Positions 21,366 to 31,890 of a stretch of DNA of 63,042 bases are shown here, piece after piece. The notes below the pieces were generated by a model, which was not told the DNA's origin, made no database searches, and saw only the letters and a list, made by a program, of their open reading frames with translations. The stretch's first letter is position 1. Every line of letters begins with the position of its first letter. Origin of the DNA: Zygnema cylindricum (Eukaryota; Streptophyta; Zygnematophyceae; Zygnematales; Zygnemataceae); the NCBI GenBank assembly GCA_037447655.1, contig JBBHKE010002079.1:1-63042 (forward strand), read 5' to 3'. A program made the position numbers and the translations under genes.

Positions 21366-24300
21366 TTCTAGGGTGCCCATATTTGATGGATCAAACTTTC
21401 TTTATTGAGAAATGATGATAGAGGGAGAACTATTTGACAAACATCTATGGGGCATAGTGTCTGGACAAATTCGATGCCCACCTCCACCTGGGTTTGGAGA
21501 GACACGTTTTTCTGGCACCTCCGCCTCTACAGTTGGTAGAACAGCTGCCACCATCACCGAGGATGAAGATGAGTAAGGAGAAGAGATTGTCATGGAAGGA
21601 GAAAAAGAAAGAGTTGCAACTCAAGTAACACCATTGCCGAAGGCGATACCAGCAGCAGCACCACCAATAACAACGACAAGGGTTCAGACCGAAAGATCAG
21701 AATATGAAAAGTGGAAATTCAAAGACAAGGTTGCTAAGCTCTTAATTCTTAAAAGTGTAGCAAAGGGCATTGTCATTCCCCTTATGCATGTCAAATCTTC
21801 ATCTCAGATTTGGATATCACTAGTTAATAAATATAAGATGGGATCATTGCAGCAGCAACAGTTGGCCGAAAATAAGATTGCAGCTTATATTTATAAGGGA
21901 GGAAGTATGGATAATTATTGCAATAATTTAGGAGCATTGTTTGGAGAGTTAGAGAGTGCAGGCAACTCATGGTCTGAGAGAAAAAGAGTGAACACATTAA
22001 TGGTGAAACTACCTGAAGAGTATGAGAATATCATTAACCGATTGCAGGACATAGGAGATAGCAATTGGAATTGGGATGACACTGTGGGAATGATTTTAGT
22101 GAAAGAAGGCACCATAGAGCTTAGGAGAGGGAGTCCAAGTGTTCAAGCATTGTCTGCAGGAGCTGATTGGCGGAAGTGTGATGAGGAGAGAGGGAAAGAT
22201 CCCTATCAAAACTTTGGTGGAACAGGACAAGGAGGTGGCAGATTTGATAGACAGGGGAGAGGAACTTCTCGAGGAGGATTATGTCACTTCTTCAAGAAAC
22301 CGGGACACTATATGGCAGATTGTGTCAGACTTGCAGATCTTCGACTGAAAGATGGTCAAGGAACCTCAAAGGACGGAGGAAAGAAAAAGACTTTTCTGAC
22401 TCAAGTTCTTGACGAGGAAGTGGAAGAAAAAACTGAACCTGAAGAGGAGCTTGAGGAGCTTCTCCTTAATCCGAAAAACACTGAAAAGCATGTCGACATT
22501 CCATGGAGACAAAAGTGTGCTTTCGGAGGTAAGAGGGATCCACCCGAGGATGGGTGGATCATAGACTCAGGGGCTTCAATGCATATGTGCAAAGATAAGC
22601 GGTGGTTCACTAAACTGAGAAAGATCCCAATAGTTGAGATAGAGTACGGAGATGGTAGGGTAGAAACCACAAGTCTTGTTGGAACTGTTGACTTGAAGGT
22701 TCTAGTTGATGGAAAGGTCTCAATTGTAACACTCTCAGACGTTCTTTACATTCCACAACTTAGCAAGAACCTAGTCTCAACAGCTATCCTAGATGAAAAG
22801 GAGTTTGAAACAGGAACTAGGAAAGGAATCTTCACAGCAAGCTTTGATAATGAGGTTTATTTCATAGCTGAGAAGGGCAGTCAAGGAATGTTCAGAATTG
22901 TACTTTGCAATGAAAAGAGTGTTCTCTACTCGTGTGCAAGTGAGATGATGCTTTGGCATAAAAGGTTGGGGCATGTGCATCTAGATAGATTAAAGAAAAT
23001 GAAGAAAAAGGGAATAGTGGAGGGTATTACTTTTGAAGATGATGAGACCTTTGATGATTGTAGTTGATGTGCCCAAGGGAAGATTCATAGACTTCCATTT
23101 CCAAAGGCAACCACATTTAGGAGAGAGAAAGTATTATATCTAGTTCACACTGATGTTTGGGGACCTGCTAGGTATGCTTCACATGGGGGGAAGAGATGGA
23201 TAATAACTATTACAGATGATTGGTCTAGATACACGAAGGTATACAGTCTCAGATATAAGTCAGAGGTATTAAGATGTTTCAAAGAGTATATAGTATGGAG
23301 TGAAAAGCTACATGAAACCTCAATAAAAGAGATAAAAGTGATAATGGGAAAGAATACACCTCAAGGGATTTTGAAGAATATCTTAAAGAAGAAAGAATTC
23401 ATCATGAGAAAATTGTTCCCTATAATCCGGAACAAAATGGAGTAGCAGAAAGAGTGAATAGAATGTTAGGAGATATGTCCATAAGTATGTTAAGTGATAA
23501 GAGGATAGGGCTGCAGTTTTGGGTTGAGTCTATGAACTATGCTAATTTCATCAAAAATAGAGTCCTAACTTCAGCAAATAAGGAGGAAACTCCGTATGAG
23601 AGGTGGACAGGAAGAAAGCCTGATTTGTCTAGTTTGAGAGTGTTCGGAAGTCAAGTCTACAGTTTGGATTCCGATAAGACTAAATGGAAGTTAAAGGGAA
23701 GAGGGAAACCAGGATATCTTGTAGGATATGATGAGAACACAAAACGATACCGAGTGTATGACTTGAAAAAGAGAGATATAATTTTGGTAAAACACATAGT
23801 GGTGATGAATGAAGAGAAGTCCATTGATCCATTCAAACATAATAAAGAAGTCAAAATCAGATTTGAAACGGATCAGTTTTCTGACTTTGACTTTGAAAAT
23901 GAAGAGAAGGAAGAGGGAGAAAAAGAAAAATCTGCAGATCTACCAAAAGAGAAGGAGGAAAGGACAACATCCGAGGCAACGCCACAATACGAAGTGGAAA
24001 CCGATGAGGAACTTGATGAGACACCGCAATTGGAAGATAGGGAAGCTGAAAATCTCCCAAAACGAAACCCAAGGATGCCTTCCATACCGGCGTCCGATTT
24101 TGAAGGGGGAAGAAGAAGTAGTAAACGACTTCAAGAAAGACAAGTAAATAACCAACTCACAAAGATGTCTCACCCAGATGAACCTCAAACATACTTAGAG
24201 GCCATAAACACTCCAGAAAGTAGCCGGTGGATCACAGCTATAAATGAAGAAATGGCCTCTATCATGGAAGCCAAAACATGGGAGTTGGTAGATTGTCCAC

Positions 24301-25756
24301 CGGACCGAAAACCGATCGGATGTAAGTGGGTGTTTAAACTTAAATTAAACCCAGATAATACCATTGAGAGGTACAAAGCTAGGTTAGTTGCAAAAGGTTA
24401 TACACAAAAAGAGGGGATAGACTACGAAGAAACCTTTGCACCTGTAGTCAGATTTCCTTTTGTTAGAATCCTTTTAAGTATAGCCGCAGCGGAGGATATG
24501 GAAATCCACCAGATGGATATTAAAACTGCCTTTTTGCACGGAGAGTTGGAAGAAGAAATCTACATGAGGCAACCAGAAGGATTCAAGGAAGAAAACAAAG
24601 TTTGCAAATTGATAAAATCACTCTATGGGCTTAAGCAAGCCCCACGACAGTGGAATATAAAGCTCGACGAATTTCTGACCGGTTTGGGATATATCAAAAT
24701 TAGTTCAGATCACTCTATATATTTATTTGAGGATGAGAATGGAGTGATATTTATTGCTATTTATGTGGATGATTTGTTGGTCTTAAGCAAGTCCTTAGAT
24801 AAAATTAACAAACTAAAACGGGATCTTAGAAGAAGTTTTGATATGAAAGATCTTGGCGAAGCAAAGTACATTTTGGGAATTCGAATGGAGAGAGATAGAG
24901 GGAATAGAATTATAAGGCTCACTCAAAAAGAAGCAATCGGTAATGTGCTAGAAAAATTTCAAATGGAGAAAGCAAACGGATGTACTACTCCCATGGATTT
25001 GAAGAAAGTGAGTGAGGGGAGTGTAGAGGGAGGAATATTTATCATTAATGATGAGATGGACGAGATAGAAGAAAATTCATGGAAAATATCCCTTATCGGC
25101 AGATTGTAGGCAGTTTAATTTAGTTTATGAACTGTACCCGTCCGGATATAGCTGCAGCTGTAGGTGTCCTTAGTAGAAATCTAAATGAACCAAGAAAGAG
25201 AGATTGGGAGGCTGCCAAAAGGGTGATGAGGTATCTCGTGGGGACAAGGGAATTATGGTTGCATTTGGGAGGTGAGCACACTGACATCACCACTTGGAGT
25301 GATGCCAGTTATGGAGATGTGCCTTTAAGGAGGTGTACGACTGGATATGTGTTGCAAATTGGATCCAGTGCATGTTGTTGGAGTAGCAAGCAACAAAAAG
25401 TAGTTGCTCAGTCCACTATGGAGGCTGAATACATGGCTTCTTGTGCTGCCACCAAAGAATTAATGTGGGTTAAATCTCTTCTTGAAGAACTTGGGTTCAT
25501 GAAGTCTGGAACTCAAAATGTTTTTTGTGTTAATCAAGCTGCTATCTCGATTGCAGCTAATCCGAAACATCACTTCAAAGCTAAGCATATTGATATTAGA
25601 CTAAGCTTTGTCAAAGAGAAGGTAGAAAATAAAATTATTAAACTGGTTCATAAAACTGATAGAGAAATGATTGCAGACATGATGACAAAAGCAGTGCCTT
25701 CCCCTAAGTTGATTTATTGCAGAGAAAACTGTGGATTAAAATTGAAAAGTGACTAG
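21355..25756 (+). pseudogene. Copia-A3 gag-pol, several disabling mutations
   Basis: This is the best-preserved A polyprotein. Gag starts at the primer-site ATG but has TGA where a Trp (YWE) is expected and a TAA near 21573. The frame 21592-23067 covers gag, the zinc knuckle (CHFFKKPGHYMADC, second Cys lost), protease with intact DSGAS near 22561, and GAG-pre-integrase, ending at a TGA. The integrase core at 23068-23453 is frameshifted. Frame 23454-25109 holds the integrase C-terminus and reverse transcriptase with intact YVDDLL near 24760, then shifts. The last frame, 25127-25756, holds RNase H, in which the catalytic motif reads FCVNQ instead of FCDNQ. It is inactive but useful as the family reference. 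Confidence 0.9.
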
Positions 25757-25760
25757 GAAT

Positions 25761-25769
25761 TAAGGGGAG
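25761..25769 (+). promoter_or_regulatory. Polypurine tract of Copia-A3
   Basis: TAAGGGGAG lies immediately before the 3' LTR start TGTTGA. Confidence 0.7.
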
Positions 25770-26661
25770 TGTTGAAAAGAGGTAATTAATAGTTCACTTC
25801 CCTATTTTAGTTTTGTTTTAAAGAAAGAGAGTAAGAATCAAAAGCGCGCCATAGCTGCCGCCATATTTAGAAAGTGGCAGTTTTTGCAGTTAAGGGTATT
25901 TTGGCTAAAATGATGCCTAGGTCTAGATTTGAACCTATGACCTCTAGATTCTTTATAGCCTAACGCCTTAACCATTATGATGTTACGAAACGATACACGT
26001 GACGGGTTTCATAAATATATAAACATTAACGAAACAGCTAATTAACAGCAGACTAACCAAAAGGAGCAATTTTCTGCATGTACGCGAATCTGAACCGTGT
26101 AAAATATGTTTTGATCGGACGGCCGGCATTATAGCCGCCACGCGAAGTGAGCTTTTTGGCGGCATACGGATATAGCGTCACGCGGTGCCACGTGGCGCCA
26201 CATTATTTGATACCGGAGAAGATGGGAGGAGGAACCATGGCTTCCGATATGACAGGTGTCACCTTGTAGACCTTGTCGTACAATGGTTGTACAATAAGTA
26301 CATCGCCCATTGTACCTTCTTGTACTTTATAGTGTTCCTATTGGACTAGGGTTTAATAGTAGGTAGTCGTGAGTAGGCAGACCGAGACTTAGTAATATTT
26401 AGGTACCTCTCTCTCTAAGAGAGCTTGTAACTATAAAGGTCATCTTTGACCAGCCATAACTTACTGCTCGGGTGAGAAAATTCAGTGATTTTTTTTGCGT
26501 TTGACTCAGGGGAGTCTTGTCCTCACAAGGGTGAGAGTGGTCTGAATATTTGTGTGCCTGGGAGGCGCTTATTCAGCGGGAAAGTAGAAGGGGCAAATAT
26601 TATCCTAGAGGCTTTACATAGGCTGCTCATTTTGTGGGTCAATGGAGACCACAGAATTTCA
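25770..26661 (+). repeat. Copia-A3 3' LTR
   Basis: 892 bp, TGTTGA to TTTCA, followed by the GTTAT duplication. Confidence 0.92.
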
Positions 26662-26752
26662 GTTATTGGTGTGGCCTGGTCTCTTGTAGGCTTTGTCGAG
26701 CAAGATATATAGTTTTCTATCTTTGTGCATGCAGCCTTCTCACAAACACTTT

Positions 26753-26923
26753 CTAATGCTTAGTTTGGTTTGCTACCAATGCAACGCTCATAGGAGTCAA
26801 CTTAGCATCGTCAAGTGATGTTATTTTTCGACTCTTCCTTTCGCAAGCTTTTTGAACCCTACATCTCCTCAAATGTAGATCTAAACGGTTGACCTCTTTA
26901 AGGCCATACAGCGATGGGCCCAT
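26753..26923 (-). CDS. Copia-G ORF opening at the primer-binding-site AUG
   Basis: A 56-codon frame begins at the ATG inside the primer-binding site (MGPSLYGLKEV) and includes KACERKSRKITSLDDAKLT before TAG. The inverted arm of the same element has the matching frame at 27397-27555 (KEACEKRSPRIASLDDAMLT), in register without indels. Most differences keep similar residues. The basic, Cys-containing motif is not one I can name. It is not a recognisable gag. It could be the N-terminal exon of a captured host gene, started from the primer-site AUG. Confidence 0.4.
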   Translation of the reverse strand: MGPSLYGLKEVNRLDLHLRRCRVQKACERKSRKITSLDDAKLTPMSVALVANQTKH

Positions 26924-26927
26924 AACC
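26913..26927 (-). promoter_or_regulatory. Primer-binding site of Copia-G
   Basis: On the minus strand GGTTATGGGCCCATC follows the LTR end (CTAACA). It differs from the A site at one base and is the same tRNA-iMet anticodon-arm complement. Confidence 0.75.
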
Positions 26928-27392
26928 TGTTAGTTTAGGACAATCACATTAGCCAGTGGCGTGACGTTAAAATCGTCGTGTCACATATATACACTGCTAG
27001 ATTTTTAGAGATCCTTAAAGAGTCACAGTTAGTAGATCAGAGAATGGAAAAAACATAGATATGTAGATTAGAGAGAGATTTCTAGAGATCCTTAAAGAGT
27101 CAGAGTTAGTAGATCAGAGAATGGAAAAGACATAGATATGTAGATTAGAGAGAGGTAGGTTTAAACAACTTTCATTTGATTAATAATATAAGATCCACAA
27201 ATTACAATTTGTTCATTTAACTTTCTTTTTCTAATAAAGCTTAATTATCCTCTTAAAGACTAATCTTATCTATGCATTTTCTCTTCTCTGATCTACTACT
27301 ATATCTCTCTAAAGTTCACTTAGCTGTGTATGTTTGTGACGCGACTACTTTAGCGTGAGGCTACAGTCTAAGGTGATTGTTTGAAACTAATA
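26928..27392. repeat. Folded-back Copia-G LTR (inverted halves)
   Basis: From 26928 to about 27270 the sequence is inverted LTR-G from its 3' end inward. From about 27271 to 27392 it is the same LTR end in the opposite sense. Each outer edge is followed by a primer-binding site and homologous leader, so the locus is a head-to-head palindrome with an asymmetric loop. The left half also carries a tandem duplication of about 75 bp. Confidence 0.7.
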
Positions 27393-27407
27393 AGCTATTG
27401 TCCCACC
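27393..27407 (+). promoter_or_regulatory. Decayed primer-binding site, inverted Copia-G arm
   Basis: AGCTATTGTCCCACC matches the family site at 10 or 11 of 15 positions and is followed by CGCTGTGTGGC, homologous to the leader in the other arm. Confidence 0.6.
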
Positions 27408-27555
27408 GCTGTGTGGCTTTGTAAATTTCAACTGTTTAGAACTGCAAATGAAAAGATCTAGGGCCAAAGAGGCATGCGAAAAGAGGAGTCCAAGAATCGC
27501 GTCACTTGACGATGCTATGTTGACTTCCACAAGGGTTTCATTAGCAACAAACTAA
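27397..27555 (+). pseudogene. Inverted-arm copy of the Copia-G first ORF
   Basis: A 52-codon reading frame aligns with the ORF at 26923-26753. It starts with ATT where the other copy has the primer-site ATG, and contains KRSRAKEACEKRSPRIAS. It remains open to TAA at 27553. Its start is lost, so it is a pseudogene copy. Confidence 0.4.
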
Positions 27556-28373
27556 ACAAATGATCAAAAGTTTTTTTTGGAGATCTACGTACACAGGCAC
27601 GATTCTATATATCCTTCTCGAGAAGCTTATGAGAGACCAAGTCAGACTAGTTACATGGTCACAAGAAACAATGAGAAGGGGGCATGCAAAGACGACTAAG
27701 AAGAAAAAGAGTATAGGAGATTTTTCAAAATGGAGCATTCTAAGCTCTAATCCACAATTGTCAAACAGATTCCAGAGGTTATTTTTCTTAAGAATTAAAC
27801 ATTCTCAGAACCCACCTATCATCTCATATAGGGCTACAAATCCCATCACAACTTTAACCACCGACACCCTTCATATATTTTGAGCAACTCAGTATGTAAC
27901 CACACTCACCATATTGGTTAAAAATGATATGGTACTATAGTACAGCGAGGTGGCCAAGCAATCGGAGGTTAAGAGCGATAGCAATGAGTCACACCAAGAT
28001 GTGGACTCCAACAACAATTTGTGTGTTGTTTTAAACACATATATAGATACAGACAGGTTTGAAATAAAACTAACATTTGTGCAACAACAAATAGAGAAAT
28101 AGAGATAGAAAAACAGAGATCGATGGACAGACTGGGTCAAAAATTGAACTAACTTTTGAAAACCTTTTGAAACTCATATGAAGGAAAAATGACGTCTTCG
28201 TCATTTCAATGAGAAGCATTGCACCGCAAAATGCAAAGACCACAACAAACAAGGACACATGCATCATTGGACTTAACGGAAACAAAACGACGTTTTTCAT
28301 CGATATAGGCGTTTCACAAAAGTTGCAAATGTTAGTTCAATTTTTGACCCTGTTTGTCTTTATTTCTCTATTT
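27556..28373 (+). other. Inverted arm of Copia-G internal region
   Basis: This is collinear, in opposite sense, with 26912-26662 plus 20458-19600, which shows the empty site for Copia-A3. It is truncated at 28373 by the tRNA-half junction. Short ORFs are present (107 residues from 27560) with no recognised domain. Confidence 0.6.
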
Positions 28374-28403
28374 GCGGAGCGAAAACGTGGTGGGCTTATT
28401 ACT
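28374..28403 (+). other. Second DNA copy of tRNA-iMet 5' half
   Basis: Thirty bases aligned to nucleotides 10-39 of plant initiator tRNA-Met match at 23 positions. Five of the seven differences are C to T or G to A, the usual decay of methylated DNA. It lies exactly between truncated Copia-G internal sequence and the inverted end of a full Copia-G LTR, the same geometry as at 9509-9536. Confidence 0.75.
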
Positions 28404-28991
28404 TATTAGTTTGGGATAATCACCTTAGCCCATTGCCTAATGCTAAAATAGTGGCGTCCCTAACATACATTGTTGGTGGACGTTAAAGAGTCACGATAAC
28501 AAATCATAGAAAAGAAATGACATAGATAGGTAGATTAGAGAGAGGCAGGTTTAGACAACTTTTATTTGATTAATAAAATAGGATCCACAAAGTACAATTT
28601 TTATTGTACTTTCTACTTCTAATAAAGTTGAATTATCCTCTTAATTACTAATCTAATCTATCTCTGTGCAAAGGACTCGGGATAAATATCATGTCTGAAT
28701 TTTGTATGATGAAATGTTTGTGTGAGATACATATCTCTAATGCCTGGATGCATTTTATATCTTTATTTATTTTGCAACGGTGTGAAATGTCTATTTTGCG
28801 GGGTCTTTTCACATGATGCCACATGTCACTATTTAGCTACAAATGACCACTTTTCTGTTATCTTTTTCGGTATATTTTTGTCGTAGAATCGTTCGTCAAA
28901 TTTCGCACGTGTGAGTACGTGAAGTTCCTCAAGTACATCAACCCGATTTCAGAGGTACAAAACGTATCGCCCAAAATTGCAAAAATCGACA
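28404..28991 (-). repeat. Copia-G 5' LTR
   Basis: 588 bp on the minus strand, starting TGTCGA at 28991 and ending TA (decayed CA) at 28404. The outer flank CTAAA at 28992-28996 repeats 1302-1306. Confidence 0.75.
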
Positions 28992-29006
28992 CTAAATGTG
29001 TCTTAC

Positions 29007-29078
29007 AACTTTTGGAGGGATGTCAGTAGAATGATGGATGACGGAATGCTTCCATTCAATTTCTTTTCAAAAAGATCT
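29007..29078 (-). pseudogene. LRR exon beside the Copia-G insertion
   Basis: A 72-bp LRR exon on the minus strand (LFEKKLNGSIPSSIILL then TSLQK) with donor GTAAGAC. The acceptor AG has become AA (GTCACAA). Copia-G is inserted 15 bases downstream in the following intron. Confidence 0.7.
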
Positions 29079-30230
29079 TTGTGACACAAGCCCACCACCA
29101 CTGCCCTTGTCACCAAAGTAATAATGTTGAGTGTTTATTCTTAGCAAATATAACTAAAATATTTTTATCCACCATCACACAAAGAAAAAATATTATAAAC
29201 ATTATTTCACATTGATTTCCATTGGTTACTAGTGGATTTATTATGGCACGCACGATATTCGGACAAGAAGACCCCTCACCCCCTCACTGCTTTTTTCATT
29301 ATGCCAATTGGTTTTTTCAGCTTGATTTATCTACTTAAAAAGCAGTCGTAAAATAAACAGAACAAATCGAAATTGTGAAAAATGCAAAATCTGCAAAAGT
29401 GGTTGAATAACAAAGAACAACAAGTAAGGTTCGCTATTCATTATTCTTTTCATATTTTATATGGTGTTCGATGAGTAACTTCTACAGTTTCCTTGAAATA
29501 ATGGAAAAGAGTTCGGCACCGGGAAGGCTTGGGGACCATAATCAATAGAAGTGAGGTTATGAAAATAGTTGGGTAATTAGGAAGTGGCCAAAGAAAAAAA
29601 AACACAAATGCAACAAATTGAAGACAAACCAAGAGGTAAAAGAGGTGTAGTAAGTCGCAAGGTCTTAGCTAAAATAAATGAAAGAAATAAGAGAAATGCC
29701 TTTCATGAGAAAAAAAAAAGAGTGATACATGAACCAAGAATACGCATCAGACTAAGGTATAACTAATTATCTGTGAAACTAAAAAAAATGGAGAGGTCTA
29801 TCTAGAGATATGCTATGATAGGGAACTCTAATAGGTTTGACTAGGTCGACACGTTAATCGATGAGTAAAGGATGTGATCAAGCGTCTTGATTTGACTTTT
29901 TGATCTTACAACGCATCCACAAGCACCACTTTAGGAGCGTGAATAATGTTATGCCTATGCCACTATTTTTACCTAGGTTAATCACTAGACAGTTGGAATG
30001 CAACTACATCTTTATGTTTGAAAGACTAGACTCCCATTTTCAAAATGAAAATTTAAATAAAAGAAAGATACAACATAAAATCTTATTTCAGATAATTGTT
30101 GCGACTCTCAGTTGATAAAGTAATTTTAACTGTTACAACATTCGATGCGGGGATATACTTTTTGCAACAAACCATAACCGGAAAAGAACACGGTTTACGA
30201 GTAAAGTAGCCCTAGTGTCATATGTCTTAC

Positions 30231-30313
30231 AAGCGTTGAAGGTCTTTTAACTTGCCAATGTACTTCAAAATCTATCCAATAAACTCGTTGTTTTTTAGTT
30301 CTTATTTAGTTCT
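30231..30313 (-). pseudogene. Degenerate LRR exon with 11-bp insertion and stop
   Basis: It is framed by GTCGCAG and GTAAGAC on the minus strand, but 83 bp long instead of 72: AACTAAATAAG-like sequence is duplicated near its start. Removing that, the frame reads LKNNEFIG, then TAG, then ILKYIGKLKDL. Frameshifted and stopped. Confidence 0.6.
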
Positions 30314-30720
30314 CTGCGACACCGGGCATCATCCCCTCCGGTTAGTATAGAAACATTGAAAAACAAAAAATAAAAAAAACAATAGAAAATGACAAACATG
30401 ATTTTGAATTGGTTAAATATTATTGTTATTCTAGTTAAAGCACAATCGACTTTGCTTGCTTACAGTCCCCTTTTTCTCCGCTTCCCAACAGCATGTTGCT
30501 CATTTTACCCAAATTAAATGATTTATTTAAGAAAAGAAAAAAAAACACGAACACGAAAAGACACCAAATATCTTTATTATTAATTGTTGTTGATGTTACT
30601 TGTTGTTAATTTTTATTTCACAGGGACTTCTAACTCCCTCCCCTCGTCTTCCATCACAAACAACAACCATATAAAGTACATTTTTTATGAGTAACCTAAC
30701 CATATTATCAAGATTCTTAC

Positions 30721-30791
30721 AAGGATCACAAACATGAGAGCCAACCGATGGAGATGGAATGATTTCACCCAAATGGGTTCCAATTAGAGCC
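30721..30791 (-). pseudogene. Degenerate LRR exon with 1-bp deletion
   Basis: It has acceptor TCACAG and donor GTAAGAA, with LIGTHLGEIIPS in the first half. It is 71 bp, with one base lost near CCATCTCCATCGG, so the second half is out of frame. The following intron matches the intron after 44748 in the paralogue. Confidence 0.6.
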
Positions 30792-31671
30792 CTGTGACAC
30801 CGAGTTTCCACACCCCATCAAGCCCCCCCTCTCCGAGGTTATTTTGTCGAAAGTATGTGAAGTTTTTTATTCAACTTTCCACCCACAAAATGATTCAAAC
30901 ATGATTTTGTATGATTTCAAGTAGTAAATAACGGATTTGGCTTCCCTATATTTCTCAAACCGAACTTTGGCAAACACACCTCTACACGTTAGTAGATTTC
31001 TTTTCCAAGAAAGGAAAATGTAGAGAACAAAAAGGACCAAATTACAAGAAAAGAAGCGAAATCCCCTCCCCCTCCCCTGTTCCACCGCTCCGCCATGTCT
31101 TGCACAAAACAAAAGACTAAAAGAAAAACCATTATAAAATCCAATTGCAGGTTTTTTAGTTATATATTGATTATGGGTTTACCCTTTTTTTTTCCTTTTT
31201 TGCGTTATAAGACACAAAACCTCTAGAGTGATCATTCACAATATTCCAGAAGCAAAGATATCCCCTACCCCTTCCCCCCCTCCCCCCTCGCCCTCCCTCT
31301 CCACCTCGCCATTTTTGTTGCAAGCCAAAAGACAAAAAAATACGAACATATATAAAATTTTCGGTTTTTTTGGACATTGTTTTTATCATGGATTTAATTC
31401 TTTTATTTTCCTTCTAATGTTCCGTATTAGATGCATCACCCCACATCAATCACAATTTCTCCCATCGTGTGAAATTTCCAATCTCTAGCGCAATGCTTCC
31501 CACAAGATACAAGTAGGATAGATCCCTGCACCCCTTTTTCCACAATTTGTGAATCAAGAGCGTTCCTCTCTCCTCCCCTCCATTTTTTCCCATGTCCAAA
31601 TCTCTCTTCTAACGATGTCTTTCCCCCACTTCCCCACCCTCTCTATTCAATGTGAAACTCAATGCGAGTTT

Positions 31672-31890
31672 CTATCTGAAATTTAGTGCAAATTTCAGTG
31701 CATGCTCAGCGAAACGAAACTGCGGCTTGGCGCCCATGCCTCGCAGTGCATACACGTGGCGGTAGTTGTCGCAGTAGAAATGTTGGCCGTCGCATTTGAT
31801 CTCGGGATAGTCGATACCCGCCCCTCTGGCCGCCTTCACCCCTTCACCGCCTCCAGAACCGCCTCTGTAGCCGCCGTAGGAGAGAGACAC
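31672..31890 (-). CDS. Possible LRR N-terminal cap exon
   Basis: A GC-rich minus-strand ORF of 72 residues. After a Gly-rich start it reads EIKCDGQHFYCDNYRHVYAL, which resembles the C-x-W-x-G-V-x-C ... V-x-x-L cap that precedes LRRs in plant receptor kinases. A CTACAG acceptor lies at 31865-31870. It sits between the signal-peptide exon and the LRR exons of the same strand, which supports the reading. It is short and the assignment rests on motif resemblance. Confidence 0.35.
   Translation of the reverse strand: MSLSYGGYRGGSGGGEGVKAARGAGIDYPEIKCDGQHFYCDNYRHVYALRGMGAKPQFRFAEHALKFALNFR

Larger units (their letters stand above)
20459..26661 (+). mobile_element. Copia-A3, complete Ty1/copia element
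   Basis: A 6.2-kb element with two LTRs of 892 bp, flanking GTTAT duplications, half-tRNA primer site and polypurine tract. By eye the LTRs differ at about 25 positions, roughly 97 percent identity. It sits inside Copia-G on the opposite strand. Coding is interrupted, so it is structurally complete but not autonomous. Confidence 0.93.
1307..28991 (-). mobile_element. Copia-G composite: rearranged half-tRNA-primed LTR element with nested insertions
   Basis: This is one integrated LTR unit on the minus strand, bounded by CTAAA at 1302-1306 and 28992-28996. Read on the minus strand the order is: full 5' LTR (28991-28404), a copy of the tRNA-iMet 5' half (28403-28374), an inverted piece of internal sequence, PBS and LTR end (28373-27271), a sense LTR part (27270-26928), PBS (26927-26913), internal sequence (26912-26662, 20458-16594 and 2918-1991), and the 3' LTR (1990-1307). 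Copia-A3 and a MITE carrying a Copia-A pair interrupt it. No gag-pol was recognised, so it looks non-autonomous. That the stretches left and right of the nested insertions belong to one element follows from their order and the flanking duplications; there is no second complete copy here to confirm it. Confidence 0.72.

Noticed and set aside
26928-27392. The inverted repeat was first read as a MITE with about 140-bp termini.
   Set aside because: Each outer edge continues into a half-tRNA primer site and homologous leader, so it is a folded LTR of Copia-G.
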